Shown here: piece by piece, positions 18,603 through 27,809 of the stretch | Numbering within the stretch: position 1 is the stretch's first letter | How the letters are laid out: the number at the start of each line of letters is the position of its first letter | Made by a program: the position numbers and the translations under genes | NCBI RefSeq assembly: GCF_044336245.1 | Contig: NZ_CP172346.1 | Location: 1,116,001-1,180,000, forward strand | DNA: 64,000 nucleotides | Origin: Schlesneria sphaerica | GTDB taxonomy: Bacteria; Planctomycetota; Planctomycetia; Planctomycetales; Planctomycetaceae | Reading direction: 5' to 3' | The notes under the pieces: model-generated | What the model saw: only the letters and a program-made list of their open reading frames with translations | What the model was told of the DNA's origin: nothing | Databases searched by the model: none

Positions 18603-18807
18603 GAAAAGTCCAATCCCTTACAGAGTTTTAATAGCCAAAGTCGCCGTGTGCAGTCATCCTGACAGGCTTACTCTGGACTTTCATCCCACGAAACCCATTC
18701 TCGATACAGGCTGTCTCATCTTCGCAAGTTCGTCTGAAGTCAACAACATGCGAAGAGAGAATTTGTGACAGAATTGATGACCCTCGCCAGCGAGAGCCGG
18801 TTTCAGA

Positions 18808-19767
18808 CTACTCTGATTCCTTTGGCTCGCCGGCCACCTTGCGATGAGGTGCATCGAGATAGCGAAAGCCCGTGTTGGGATTGTTGCGATCGAATGCAAA
18901 GGCTTCATGATTGTCCAGAAACAGTTTTACGTAAGGCGTCGGAATGGCAAAGCCCAGACCTTCAGCAAATAACAGCTTCATATTCGTGACCCCGATGACT
19001 TCGCCGCGAGAGTTGAACAGCGGACCTCCACTATTCCCCGGGTTAATCTCTGCAGTCGTCTGGATATAGACCTGACCCCGAAAGTTTCGATTCTTGGTCC
19101 CGATGATTCCCTGTGAAACGGACCGTTCCAGCCCGAGAGGATTGCCGATGGCGAAAACCTCTTCTCCTTCCTGCAAATCATCATCTTCCGCAAGAAATGT
19201 TGGCTTGAAGGCCAGATCCTTCTGCACCGGGATTTGCAGCAGTGCCAGGTCGAAAAATGGGTTTAAAGCGACAATCCGCACGTCATCAATCCGCCGCCGA
19301 TTGAACGACCCGTCTTTCTCACGATGAAAGATGGTCGTCGCAATCCGGGTCTCACGTTCAATCACGTGATAGTTCGTGACGCAGAATCCGTTCTCGTTGA
19401 CGATAAAACCAGAACCAAGCCCCCCCGGCGTCTGGACCAGGACCACCCCTTCTCCAAATTTCTCCGTCAGCTCTTTGATGCTGCGGCGGGGAAGTTGAGC
19501 CGTTCGATAGAGCCGGTGCTTATGAACCTGTTCGGGCACGTTGGCCGATTCACCGGCCGCCACCCGCGACTTGATCTGGCTCAGCGGAATCTTGATGACG
19601 TCCACCCCGATATCGACGTACAGCGTTTCCGCTTGTTGCTTCAGGACATCCCCTTCCACCTTGTGACCAGTTTTCAACTCGATCACATCAGCTCTCAGAA
19701 CCGCAACCGAGACGCATAGCGCCAAGGCCATCCCTGTCAGCAAAGGAAACCGCATCGCGGATTTCAT
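18808..19767 (-). CDS. HtrA/DegP-like secreted trypsin-type serine protease
   Basis: 319 residues from the ATG at 19767, which has AAGGA upstream and opens a good signal peptide ('FPLLTGMALALCVSVAVLRA'). A 22-residue longer start at 19833 would bury the signal. The catalytic triad is complete: H134 in 'CVTNYHVIE', D173 in 'NPFFDLALL', S246 in 'NPGNSGGPL'. The first 60 mature residues ('ELKTGHKVEGDVLKQQAETL') form a small domain seen in planctomycete relatives. There is no PDZ domain, so it is shorter than DegP. A periplasmic quality-control protease is the likely role. It is followed downstream by the 571-residue secreted protein gene on the same strand, 205 bases away. Confidence 0.9.
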   Translation of the reverse strand: MKSAMRFPLLTGMALALCVSVAVLRADVIELKTGHKVEGDVLKQQAETLYVDIGVDVIKIPLSQIKSRVAAGESANVPEQVHKHRLYRTAQLPRRSIKELTEKFGEGVVLVQTPGGLGSGFIVNENGFCVTNYHVIERETRIATTIFHREKDGSFNRRRIDDVRIVALNPFFDLALLQIPVQKDLAFKPTFLAEDDDLQEGEEVFAIGNPLGLERSVSQGIIGTKNRNFRGQVYIQTTAEINPGNSGGPLFNSRGEVIGVTNMKLLFAEGLGFAIPTPYVKLFLDNHEAFAFDRNNPNTGFRYLDAPHRKVAGEPKESE

Positions 19768-19974
19768 AGTAGTCCTTACTCTTGTTGATTCGGTGATGTG
19801 TCGATCACGAAGATATTCAAGACGAGTCGTCACCTGTGCTCACAGAAACGTGGTTCGAGTTGATCGACTGAGGGTAACGATTTCAAACCGACTCGCGAAC
19901 AGTGAAAACGCCTGTTTCGGCGCCGAACCGCCCGACACGCGCTGGATCGCACAGCAGGGGACGCCGACACCGCC

Positions 19975-21030
19975 TTACCCGTTCCCGTACGACGCATGGC
20001 AGTCAGTACAAGACTTATTGACTTTGTCGACTGCCTCCTGAAAACGATCGTAAGCTTCTTCCTGACTGGCAGAGAAGGCCTCCCGCCCGCCGTCGATCAA
20101 TGTTCTGGCATGCTGCTGGTACTCGTCCTCACCCGTGTAATCGTACCCGGTCGTGGTAATGACTGTTCCCAATGCCGTGAGGAGAGAAGCTTCCCGCCGG
20201 ATTTGATCGGACAAGCTCTTGAACTTGGCTTCGCTGTTGACGTCCTGCTTCAGGAAGTTCTTGGCCCGCTCAATCCGTTTCATCAAGCGTTTGCGAGAAG
20301 CCACCTCACTGAATTCCCGGGCTGACGGAACTTCACCCGCGTCAGGCGGAATCGAACCGTCCAGTACGGACGTCAGCCGCTGAAACGCCGATCGTGTCTT
20401 TTCGAAATTTTCTTTACCCAGTCCCGCCGCAGACGTGCTCAGTTGGCCGGCGAACTCGCGCACGAAATGCGCCTTATCCTTCCACGTCACTGATTCGGGG
20501 TGACTCTGCATAATTCCCGCAAGGGCGGCCAGTTCCGATCCGTCGATCGCGATTTCCTGAAAGTTGGAGTTGTAACTCCCCTGATTCGACATCGATTTCG
20601 TCAGGCTGTTTCGAACGGCTTTCACTTCGCCTTGAAGTTCTTCGATGGGAATCAGTTTTCCCCACTCCAGACTGCCTGACGCCGTGATGGCCGCAGGGGT
20701 GCCAGAGTTTGCGGGCGCCGAAGGGGGTGAACCCGTTTTCGGTGCCGGGTCCGACGCACCAGCATCGGACTTGGGAGCAACGGGACTCGAATTGCTCCGA
20801 ACCAGATCCAGAGGATCGTCGAAGAAGACGTCATACGGGATCTTGTTGACGAACTTCCGCCCCTTCGCGTCAACTCGGACGTTCGCTGACTTCTCCTTCG
20901 AGCCACCCTGAGACAGGGCCACCTGTCCGATGACAAGACTCAAAATCGCGGTCAAAGCGATGGCGGAGACTCCACGCGATTGCCACCCCCACGATCCCTG
21001 CGGGCTGGCAATGTTTCGAAAACGCCACAT
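19975..21030 (-). CDS. Cytochrome c'-like protein with C-terminal heme site
   Basis: 351 residues from the ATG at 21030 (GAGGATT upstream); a longer frame to 21144 has no supporting features. A membrane-spanning or signal segment ('AIALTAILSLVIGQVALS') is near the N-terminus. A Pro/Ser/Ala-rich linker follows, then an almost all-helical domain. The extreme C-terminus is 'SCTDCHASYGNG', a CxxCH c-type heme site, as in cytochrome c' proteins where the heme sits on the last helix. The rest of the helical domain ('IAIDGSELAALAGIMQSHPE', 'WKDKAHFVREFAGQLS') fits that fold. It would bind heme c in the periplasm; the redox partner is unknown. It is transcribed in the same direction as the protease gene. 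Confidence 0.8.
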   Translation of the reverse strand: MWRFRNIASPQGSWGWQSRGVSAIALTAILSLVIGQVALSQGGSKEKSANVRVDAKGRKFVNKIPYDVFFDDPLDLVRSNSSPVAPKSDAGASDPAPKTGSPPSAPANSGTPAAITASGSLEWGKLIPIEELQGEVKAVRNSLTKSMSNQGSYNSNFQEIAIDGSELAALAGIMQSHPESVTWKDKAHFVREFAGQLSTSAAGLGKENFEKTRSAFQRLTSVLDGSIPPDAGEVPSAREFSEVASRKRLMKRIERAKNFLKQDVNSEAKFKSLSDQIRREASLLTALGTVITTTGYDYTGEDEYQQHARTLIDGGREAFSASQEEAYDRFQEAVDKVNKSCTDCHASYGNG

Positions 21031-21500
21031 GACGGAATCCTCGTCGAAGGCCGGCTCAAGTTCTGCCAGATTCCTGCGAACAAAAGTAAAATTTTCTCTC
21101 GTGTAACACGCCGGTATTATGATTACCAGCGTCAACTCCTGCAATCACCGCAGGTGAATCGGCCAACTTCGATGGATACTCGCTTCACCTTGCTGGACTA
21201 CAACTTGCAGCCTGACAGAATGAACGAACTGAACGATTTTCGAGACAGGAATGGCTGTCGTAGGATGCAAAGAAGTCGGAATTTGAACGCGTTGGCATCG
21301 CCTGATGCGGGACGTCGAACAGGCCGCACCTCTTGCGTAGCCCACCTGAACTCACTAATCGTATTTCGCGAGGCATCCTGAATCCTTCAATGAAACTGGC
21401 CATTGAAGGAGAGTTGAATACAGAGTGTTGAACTTATTGACTCGTACTGAGAACCGCCGCAGCTCGGTGATCCGCTGAATTTTGAGTAAGGAGTAGAACA
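21031..21500. other. Intergenic region between divergent genes
   Basis: About 470 bases separate two divergent genes. No supported gene or hairpin was seen. Promoters are expected at both ends but were not identified. Confidence 0.4.
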
Positions 21501-22106
21501 ATGAATCGTGCGCTGTTGTGTAGCCTTGGAGTCGCGCTCGCCGCGACCGTCGTAAGTGCTGGCGAGAGCCGGTCCGTGCGAGGGGCCTTCCCGTTTTCAC
21601 TGGCCCCGTCGGTACTGGGACAGTCGGGCGGCATCCCCATGCCTGAACCGCTGACGCCCGTTCCGGACCCTGAGTTCAATCAGACCGTCCCACCGGCCTA
21701 CGCCCCAAACCGTTCCAGCAACTATACCCCCAGCCCCTACTCGGCACCGGCCACCGGTAACTACCCGATCCCCGGCACCGTTCAGTATGGGACTCCAGCC
21801 TCGGTTGTGAGCGAACCTGCCTTCATGCTGGCCGCCCCGAACGCCGAGATCTACCAGAACGTCCGCTACCGCGCAGTCCGGAACATCGCTCCGGGTGCGG
21901 TCCCCATGATCGTTCAGGTCCCCGATCCCTGTAACCGAGACGCCTGCTGCAAAACCTGCGTCAACGTCCAGATCTGCGTCCCCCCCTGTGACCCACAGCG
22001 CGTGAAGGTTTCCCGCGACGGCAGCCGACTCCGTTATGACTTCGGCAAGTACTCCGTGTCCGTCCGCTCTGTCGGAAAACACGTCGTGGTTCACTACGAA
22101 GACTGA
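21501..22106 (+). CDS. Secreted Pro-rich, Cys-containing hypothetical protein
   Basis: 201 residues with a signal peptide (about 1-20) and a clear AAGGAG upstream of the ATG. The first half of the mature protein is low-complexity, rich in Pro, Ser, Tyr and Asn ('PPAYAPNRSSNYTPSPYS'). The second half has a cluster of six Cys ('CNRDACCKTCVNVQICVPPC', residues about 147-166) followed by a short beta-rich tail ('RLRYDFGKYSVSVRS'). The pattern suggests a disulfide-stabilised cell-surface or wall protein. The family is not recognised by name, although proteins of this style are common in planctomycetes. Codon use is strongly GC-biased, suggesting good expression. Confidence 0.85.
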   Translation: MNRALLCSLGVALAATVVSAGESRSVRGAFPFSLAPSVLGQSGGIPMPEPLTPVPDPEFNQTVPPAYAPNRSSNYTPSPYSAPATGNYPIPGTVQYGTPASVVSEPAFMLAAPNAEIYQNVRYRAVRNIAPGAVPMIVQVPDPCNRDACCKTCVNVQICVPPCDPQRVKVSRDGSRLRYDFGKYSVSVRSVGKHVVVHYED

Positions 22107-22196
22107 TTTCACGTGAAGTGCAACTTCCCGGTCCTCTGACAACGGCACGACCGAGTCAGAAAAGGAAGCCACAACCGAAGATCAACTGATGATTCC

Positions 22197-22236
22197 GTCG
22201 AGCCACGTTCCCGCGAACGTGGCTCGACCCTTTTTT
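22197..22236 (+). terminator. Strong rho-independent terminator
   Basis: A perfect 14-pair stem (GTCGAGCCACGTTC with GAACGTGGCTCGAC) around CCGC is followed by CC and six T. It ends the secreted Cys-rich protein gene. Confidence 0.92.
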
Positions 22237-23261
22237 ACCTGGCATGTTGCGAATCTCGAAGAAGCAAGTTCTCTACAGACCGTGATGACCGGAACCGTGA
22301 GCCGTAGCAGCCTGTTGAAAAACGGGGACTGGCTCCGGGCTCACCTGAATTCACCGAAGAACTCGTCTGATTTGAGGTGCCTGCTCCGTTTTTTCCACAC
22401 TTTACGAATTGTCAAAGAGCGAAACGTCAATCGACTCAATCTCCGGCTCCGTATAAAGCCGAGATAAGAGTCCCCCCCCTTCGGGGGCCCCCTGCACCAA
22501 CCGATCTTGTGCTTGGTCCGTGCTCCGTCTCAGGGTGCCGACTTCCCAAATCTGTTCCCGATGACCTGAAGGGGATGGTCAGCCACATCTCGAAAAACGT
22601 TGGCCAGCCGGGCCAGTCCCCCTCAAAGCACTCAAACCGTTTAACCATAATTACATGGGACTGGCCAGCCGACTGGCCAAGGTTTGGCCAGTTGGCCACC
22701 CCGTTCCCCTCGTCACCATGACTCCTCTGCAGGTGACCGTGGCGTTCATACCTGCGGCGTCCCATCGCTTCATCTCGTCCACTCAAAATCCAACGAAATG
22801 TCACCACAGTACATCAGCCTTTCCACCCCCCTCTCATTGCCGCCTCAGATTCCGACAGGTGGGTGTTGTTCCCCTGTGCCGTCTTATCACCGTTTTCCTG
22901 CGCAAAAAATCCTTTGAACTCATTGACCAAGGTGCGGATCTAAATCCTTCGCGCGCAGACTCCAGACCGCTGGAGCTCTGTCTCGGCGTTGCTCACCCGC
23001 TGACAGCGGATCTTCGAGCAGAAGCAGTGTCAGCAACAGACAGCAATCCGGCGAGTCCAAGTATCCAAACCTTTGGAACAAACAACCGATTCATCGCGAA
23101 GCCAATCAGCCCACCCCGACCGGAACCAGTCTCCCCGCAACACGTGACCTCTTTCAGAGATGGGCAGCGATCCAGGCAAAACATGAAATCCGGTACAACC
23201 GCGGAGTACAGGATCTATGCGGCCTCCCCGTCCCCGGCCTGAACGGCCATCAGATATCAAT
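22237..23261. other. Non-coding region with scattered palindromes
   Basis: About 1 kb without a supportable gene. Several frames over 60 codons exist on both strands but have no domain, no ribosome site and overlap each other. A cluster of TGGCCA/GGCCAG palindromes lies at about 22,598-22,700. A small CCCCTTCGGGGG hairpin is at about 22,477-22,491. Confidence 0.45.
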
Positions 23262-23474
23262 CCAGGGCAGAGCGCCGCGGCGAAGCCGCAAAGCGCCGCC
23301 CTGAGTAGGTGATGAGTAGCGCCTCCTCCGCCCTGTTAAGGGCACAATCACCATTCAAAATGAACGCCACCGAATCCCACGAAACAAGACGTTCGAAATG
23401 AAAGACCTTGCCCCAGACACACAGCCCCTGACCCAGGGCGGCGCTTGCGGCTTTGCCGCGACGCTCTGCCCTGG
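23262..23474. repeat. Pair of ~41-base inverted repeats, each internally palindromic
   Basis: The arm at 23,262-23,303 and the arm at 23,434-23,474 are near-perfect reverse complements (both contain a GCGGC-gaa-GCCGC core flanked by AGGGC and GCGCC). They are separated by about 130 bases. Each arm can also fold on itself. This is the typical look of a REP/BIME-like unit, and a RAYT-type transposase gene begins its element within 300 bases. Confidence 0.7.
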
Positions 23475-23589
23475 GCTGGCTTGTGGATGCCTTTCAGGCA
23501 TCAGAATCAAACGCTGAACCGCATCGAGCGCAACAGAGTAGACTGTGCTCCAGCCCCCGTGCTGTGTTCCAGCCCCCATGTCCACATCC

Positions 23590-23635
23590 GGCCCAAAGGG
23601 CCATCCATTCCCATAGCCCAGCCCATCGGGCTGGG
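23590..23635. repeat. Two short GC-rich palindromes
   Basis: GGCCCAAAGGGCC (23,590-23,602) and CCCAGCCCATCGGGCTGGG (23,617-23,635) stand next to each other. They are possible small REP-like units near the RAYT element. Confidence 0.45.
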
Positions 23636-23727
23636 ATGTGATTCGACGAAACATCACCAGGCCTGAAGGGCCGACCGTTCGAACATATGCCGAACCGCAA
23701 CCAGATCATATCCGGGGCACAGGCCCA

Positions 23728-25357
23728 TGGGGACACTGCCGTTCTTGGGCGAGTGACACGCATCCATTGCCACTCCTCAAGCCAATGACAACATCCGCAG
23801 TTGTCGCAAATTCCAAGAACAGAATTTCATCTGCGAAAATCCGCGAAATCTGCGGACCAAACTCACTCAAAGTCATTCAAATCGGTGAGACCGAGGCGCG
23901 GAGGGACCCGAGTATTTCCACGGGCTGAAGGGCTCATTGTGATTGTCACCGCCTTGAAATTAAGGTGCTCCCGTCAGTGCCCTGAAAGTGGATCATCACA
24001 CTGCTTTCGCGCAATGGGTATGGTCTCTTCTGCGCAGAGACTTGTGCTGCACAGATCTCTCTCAACCTGGCAGAGACGATCGCTGTTCGGCGACGACTGG
24101 ATTCGAGGAATCTCCTGCGTCAGGAGAAGACTTCGCGAGTTTCGCGGCGAACGTAGTGTCGGTGCTGGCCGATGCGGCTGCGCGTCAGCTCGATCGTCTG
24201 CGGACGACCGGCGACATTGTAGAACAGCCTGCCGAACTTTCTGACCAGTGACAACCACGTGTTGGTGTTCAGATCCAGCTTGCCCAGAACCTCTTTGAGC
24301 TGAGGCGATGTTCGGCTCCGTTGTTCACGCGGCAGCTGCTTCGCCGTCCAGCGGAGTAACCGCAGGTAATCCTCCTGTGTCATCGGCAAGAAGCCTTTGT
24401 CGCTGCAACGGGCTCCTGTACGGTTTGCAACCGGACCTGTCTTCCCTTCCCGCTCTTCCAGCGGTAACCGTGCCAGAAATTGGTCGACTGACGACGGGTG
24501 TTCTTTTGGCGTGTCGCCGGGCTTGCTGGCCGAACAGCGGGATTGATTCTTCTCCGCTGTGGAGGCATCGCTCGGTTTGGTGGTCTCTCGTGAGGCCGAC
24601 CGAGGTTGTTGAGCCTGAAGCCGGCGCTGCACAGAGGTGTAGTCACTGGTCTCCAGTCGATCCGCCATCGCCGCGCGAATCGGGTTCAGGTCAACATAAG
24701 CAGCACAGGCGACGAGGGCCGCTTCGTCGAGAAGGCGCACCTCCCGAAATCGGTTCTGCCAGAATCGGCCGATCTCCCGGTCTTCGTGGTTGGCGCGCAT
24801 CGCCACCGTCTGACACAACAGCCGCATCCACCAGCCAATGTCGGACAACCTCAGGCGAATCAGCTCCCGCTTGCGGGCATCGTTCTGGATGAAATCCAAC
24901 TCGGCCTGATTCGGCTCCAGCGGGTTCCCGCAGTCATCCTTCCGGATCGGACAGAGGAGCAACCACCGTCGGGCGACTTCCGCATTATCCCAAGTCGCCA
25001 CCACATCCGGACGAGACCGCAGGATCAGGTGAAAGTGGTTCGAGAGAATCGCAAAGCCCAGCAGATCGATCCCAAAGCAGGCGGCATAGCGTTTCAGTAG
25101 ATTTTCAATCCACCCCTTCCGGTGGTCATAGTTCTTGCCGGTCAGGGAATCAGTCCCCAAGAGAAAGCACCGCCGGACAACCCGGTTCATCACATGCACG
25201 ATCGCGACTTCATCGGGCGAGAAAACTTCCGCACGCGCTAACCGAGCCATGTAATCGCCTCCGAATCAAACGCAAAACCCGAGCAATTCACTCCAACGAC
25301 TTCAAGGCTATCGAGCTTGTGTAGCAATTATCAACAGAATATGCTGTGTCCCTGTGG
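23728..25357 (-). mobile_element. RAYT-type (IS200-like, HUH) element, copy 1
   Basis: The right end (TCAACAGAATATGCTGTGTCCCTGT, described here by position 25,331-25,355) matches the right ends of the copy at 38.5-40.0 kb and of the remnant at 43.3-43.7 kb. The left end is less certain. GGGGACACTGC followed by a TTCTTGGG segment at 23,728-23,750 resembles the AGGGACA(C/T)TGC left ends of the other two, but the sequence between it and the transposase gene differs from theirs. An IS66 element is inserted right at the right end. No target duplication was found for this element. Confidence 0.6.
24120..25250 (-). CDS. RAYT-like transposase (Y1/HUH, IS200-like)
   Basis: 376 residues. The Y1 transposase core has the HUH motif 'SNHFHLIL' (H72, H74) and the catalytic Tyr in 'AAYVDLNP' (Y185). 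These residues cut and join single-stranded DNA through a 5'-phosphotyrosine. After residue 205 there is a Ser/Thr/Lys-rich linker of about 65 residues and a C-terminal domain of about 90 residues ('YLRLLRWTAKQL', 'TWLSLVRKFGRLFYNVAG') that is longer than in most enterobacterial RAYTs. A copy about 95% alike by eye is at 38,777-39,907. It is apparently intact. REP-like palindromes lie upstream in the window at 23.2-23.6 kb. Confidence 0.9.
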   Translation of the reverse strand: MARLARAEVFSPDEVAIVHVMNRVVRRCFLLGTDSLTGKNYDHRKGWIENLLKRYAACFGIDLLGFAILSNHFHLILRSRPDVVATWDNAEVARRWLLLCPIRKDDCGNPLEPNQAELDFIQNDARKRELIRLRLSDIGWWMRLLCQTVAMRANHEDREIGRFWQNRFREVRLLDEAALVACAAYVDLNPIRAAMADRLETSDYTSVQRRLQAQQPRSASRETTKPSDASTAEKNQSRCSASKPGDTPKEHPSSVDQFLARLPLEEREGKTGPVANRTGARCSDKGFLPMTQEDYLRLLRWTAKQLPREQRSRTSPQLKEVLGKLDLNTNTWLSLVRKFGRLFYNVAGRPQTIELTRSRIGQHRHYVRRETREVFS

Positions 25358-26892
25358 GTAACCGTTCACGGGGCGGGATTGCTCTTTCCAGGAAGTTGAG
25401 AATTTGAGACACCATTCTCATGAATCCGACGCCCGAGATACCTGCTGAGCTTTTAGCCGAGATGACGCCCGCAGTGCGAGCGTTTGTTGCGGGACTGCTG
25501 TCGACGATTGACGCTCAACAGGCTCAAATTGCGAGAATGCAAGCGGAGATTGATGATCTGAAATCGCAAGTAAATCGACTGTCTCCTCAGAATTCATCGA
25601 TTCCTCCGTCGACTCAGCATCCGCATGCCAGGCCCACGCCGAAGCCGAGACCAAAGTCGAAGAAAAAGCGGGGTGGTCAATCAGGACACAAGCGTGTTGT
25701 TCGCGAGCTTGTTCCGATCGAACGTTGTGAGGAAGTCATTCCGCTGCTTCCCGAAAGCTGCCGACGTTGCGGTGAAGACCTTGACGGAACCGACTCGGAA
25801 CCAATTCGCCATCAAGTCTGGGAACTGCCGAAGATCGAACCGATGATTTGGGAATACCAGCGACATCGACGGACATGCCGCCGCTGCGGAACGAGCACAT
25901 GTGCCGCATTGCCTGCGGGTGTGCCAAGCGGCCAGTTTGGTCCAAAGCTGCTCGCATTCACGGGATTGTTGATGGGGCACTTCCGACAGAGTAAACGCCG
26001 TGCGGCCCTGTTTCTTTCGGATCTGCTCAACATGCCATGCTGTCCAGCAGCCACCGTGAAAATGCAGAACCGCGTGTCACAGGCTCTCGAACGGCCGTAC
26101 GAGGACCTGAAGGCGTTGTTGGCGAACGAAAAACAGTTGAACATGGACGAGTCTCCGACGAAACAGGCCAATCAGAAAGCCTGGTTGTGGACGGCGGTCT
26201 CTTCGACGTTCGCCGTGTTTGCCATCTTCGCCAGCCGAGCGGCAACGGCGCTGCCAAAACTTCTCGGCGATCAGTTCAAAGGGATCATCAACTGCGACCG
26301 GGCAAAGATGTACTAGCAAGCGGAGCGGCTCCAATGGTGCTGGGCTCATTTGAAGCGAGACTTCCAGTCGCTGATCGATCATCACGACCACCAGGTCAAA
26401 CGTCTCGGCCATGACTTAATGCGACGGGTCGATCACATGTTCCTGATCTGGCACAAGTATCAGTCGGGTTCCATTTCGTGGAAGACCTTTCAAACTCAGG
26501 TGCGGCCCCTCCGCAAAAAGGTCAACAGCCTATTGCTTCGCGGAGTCTCCAGCGGGAACAAGCGTTTGGTCGGACCGTGCCGCGAGTTGTCCAATCACCA
26601 CAAGTGGCTGTGGACCTTTACTGAAGTCGAAGGCATCGAACCGACCAATAACGTCGCGGAGCGCGCACTGCGGCCCGCAGTCATCTACAGAAAGCTCTCG
26701 TTCGGAACGCAGAGCGAAAAGGGCAGTCGCTTCATCGAACGAATGCTGACCGTTTCGGAAACCTGCCGCCTGCAGAAACGATCCGTCTATGAGTGGCTCA
26801 CACAGGCTGTCGAAGCAAGTCTCTCTGGTCAACAAGCACCATCGCTTTTCGACAAACACTGAACACGGCCGTCACAGGCCGTGAACGGTTAC
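25358..26892 (+). mobile_element. IS66-family insertion sequence (1,535 bp) with 8-bp target duplication
   Basis: The ends are inverted repeats: GTAACCGTTCACGG at the left and its complement CCGTGAACGGTTAC at the right, with the GTAA/TTAC tips usual for IS66. The flanks carry the same 8 bases, CCCTGTGG, at 25,350-25,357 and 26,893-26,900, the expected size for this family. The target was the right end of RAYT copy 1. The element encodes only the transposase, without the small accessory genes of classical IS66. Confidence 0.93.
25420..26862 (+). pseudogene. IS66 transposase interrupted by one in-frame TAG
   Basis: The frame runs from ATG 25420 through a TAG at 26314-26316 and on, in the same frame, to 26862, so a single base change separates it from a full transposase of about 480 residues. 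The N-terminal part has a coiled coil ('QAQIARMQAEIDDLKSQ'), a Lys/Arg-rich stretch and zinc-binding CxxC pairs ('CRRCGED', 'CRRCGTSTC'). The DDE domain begins with 'NMDESPTKQ' (first D) and 'GIINCDRAKMY' (second D, just before the stop). The last part has 'GIEPTNNVAERALRP' (E). The expected residue at the stop is Trp or Gln. The short half-proteins are not expected to act. Confidence 0.9.
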
Positions 26893-27028
26893 CCCTGTGG
26901 ATCCCCTCCAATCAGCCTCTTGGAAGTATTCGCCATGTGTCGATGGGCGCTTGAAACGATACCAGTCGTGGGCGCCTCAAACGATACCATTTTGAGTGGT
27001 TCTGTCTGAAATGGTTCCGTTTGCCCTC

Positions 27029-27808
27029 TTATTCTTCGGTCTTGGACCCGGTGGGCGCTTTGGTACTTTTTGAACCTTTTTCAGAATTCTCTAATCGATA
27101 ACTTTTGCCGGTGATTTGCACGATCTCCGCGCGATGAAGGAAGCGGTCAAGAATGGCCGTGGCGCTGGGGACATCACCGATCAACTTGCCCCAATCATCC
27201 AAGGGGCGATTGCTCGTCATCATGGTCGAACGAAGTTCGTGGCGGCGCATGATGATCTCGAAGAGGTACTCGCCGGATCGCTTCGGCAACTGCTTCATTC
27301 CCATGTCATCAACGATCAACAGATCGGGCTTGAGGTATCGCTGCAGGATCCGTTCGTGGCCCTCCATCGCCTCGTCGTGAAGGAAGTCGCGGACCGTGTC
27401 AAAGATCGAGCGGTAGTACACTGTAAAGCCGGATCGGATCGCAGCGACACCAATCGATTGGCAGAGATGGCTCTTCCCTGTCCCAGGAGGTCCGAGCCAG
27501 AGTACATCACGTTTGTCTCGAATGAAGTGGCAGGTCGCCAGATCGAAGATTCGGTTCTTTTTGATCGAGGAATTGAAACCAAAATCAAAATCTTCCAACC
27601 GCTTCACATCACGAAAACAGGCTGACGTGATTCGGCGTGAGATCTGTCGGCCATCCCGCACGAGTAATTCATCTTGAAGGATCAACTCTAAGAACTCGCG
27701 GTGCGTGAGGCCACGACTCGAGGCCTCATGCAATCGAATTTCCAGGGAATCGCCCAATCCCGATAGTCGAAGCTTCTTGAGCATGTTTGTTAAACCATCA
27801 GACATCAT
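27029..27808 (-). CDS. istB: IS21 helper ATPase IstB
   Basis: 259 residues of the AAA+ DnaC/IstB family. Walker A is 'LGPPGTGKSHL' (about residues 105-115) and Walker B is 'DLLIVDDMGMKQLP' (about 163-176). The N-terminal 'LSGLGDSLEIRLHEASSRGL' is the usual IstB helical domain. IstB assembles on target DNA and activates the IstA transposase. The start is two bases after the IstA stop in transcription order. The C-terminal tail 'GSKSTKAPTGSKTEE' is unusual: its DNA copies the motif found in the element's ends (see findings). No damage to the frame is seen. Confidence 0.95.
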   Translation of the reverse strand: MMSDGLTNMLKKLRLSGLGDSLEIRLHEASSRGLTHREFLELILQDELLVRDGRQISRRITSACFRDVKRLEDFDFGFNSSIKKNRIFDLATCHFIRDKRDVLWLGPPGTGKSHLCQSIGVAAIRSGFTVYYRSIFDTVRDFLHDEAMEGHERILQRYLKPDLLIVDDMGMKQLPKRSGEYLFEIIMRRHELRSTMMTSNRPLDDWGKLIGDVPSATAILDRFLHRAEIVQITGKSYRLENSEKGSKSTKAPTGSKTEE

Positions 27809-27809
27809 C

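Noticed and set aside
22655..23242. A 195-codon plus-strand frame in the non-coding region
   Set aside because: Low-complexity Pro/Ser/His composition, no ribosome site, no recognisable domain, and overlap with palindromic repeats.
23262..23660. Possible CRISPR array from the repeated GC-rich blocks
   Set aside because: The blocks are inverted and not direct repeats, spacing is irregular, and no cas genes are present. No CRISPR array was seen in the window.
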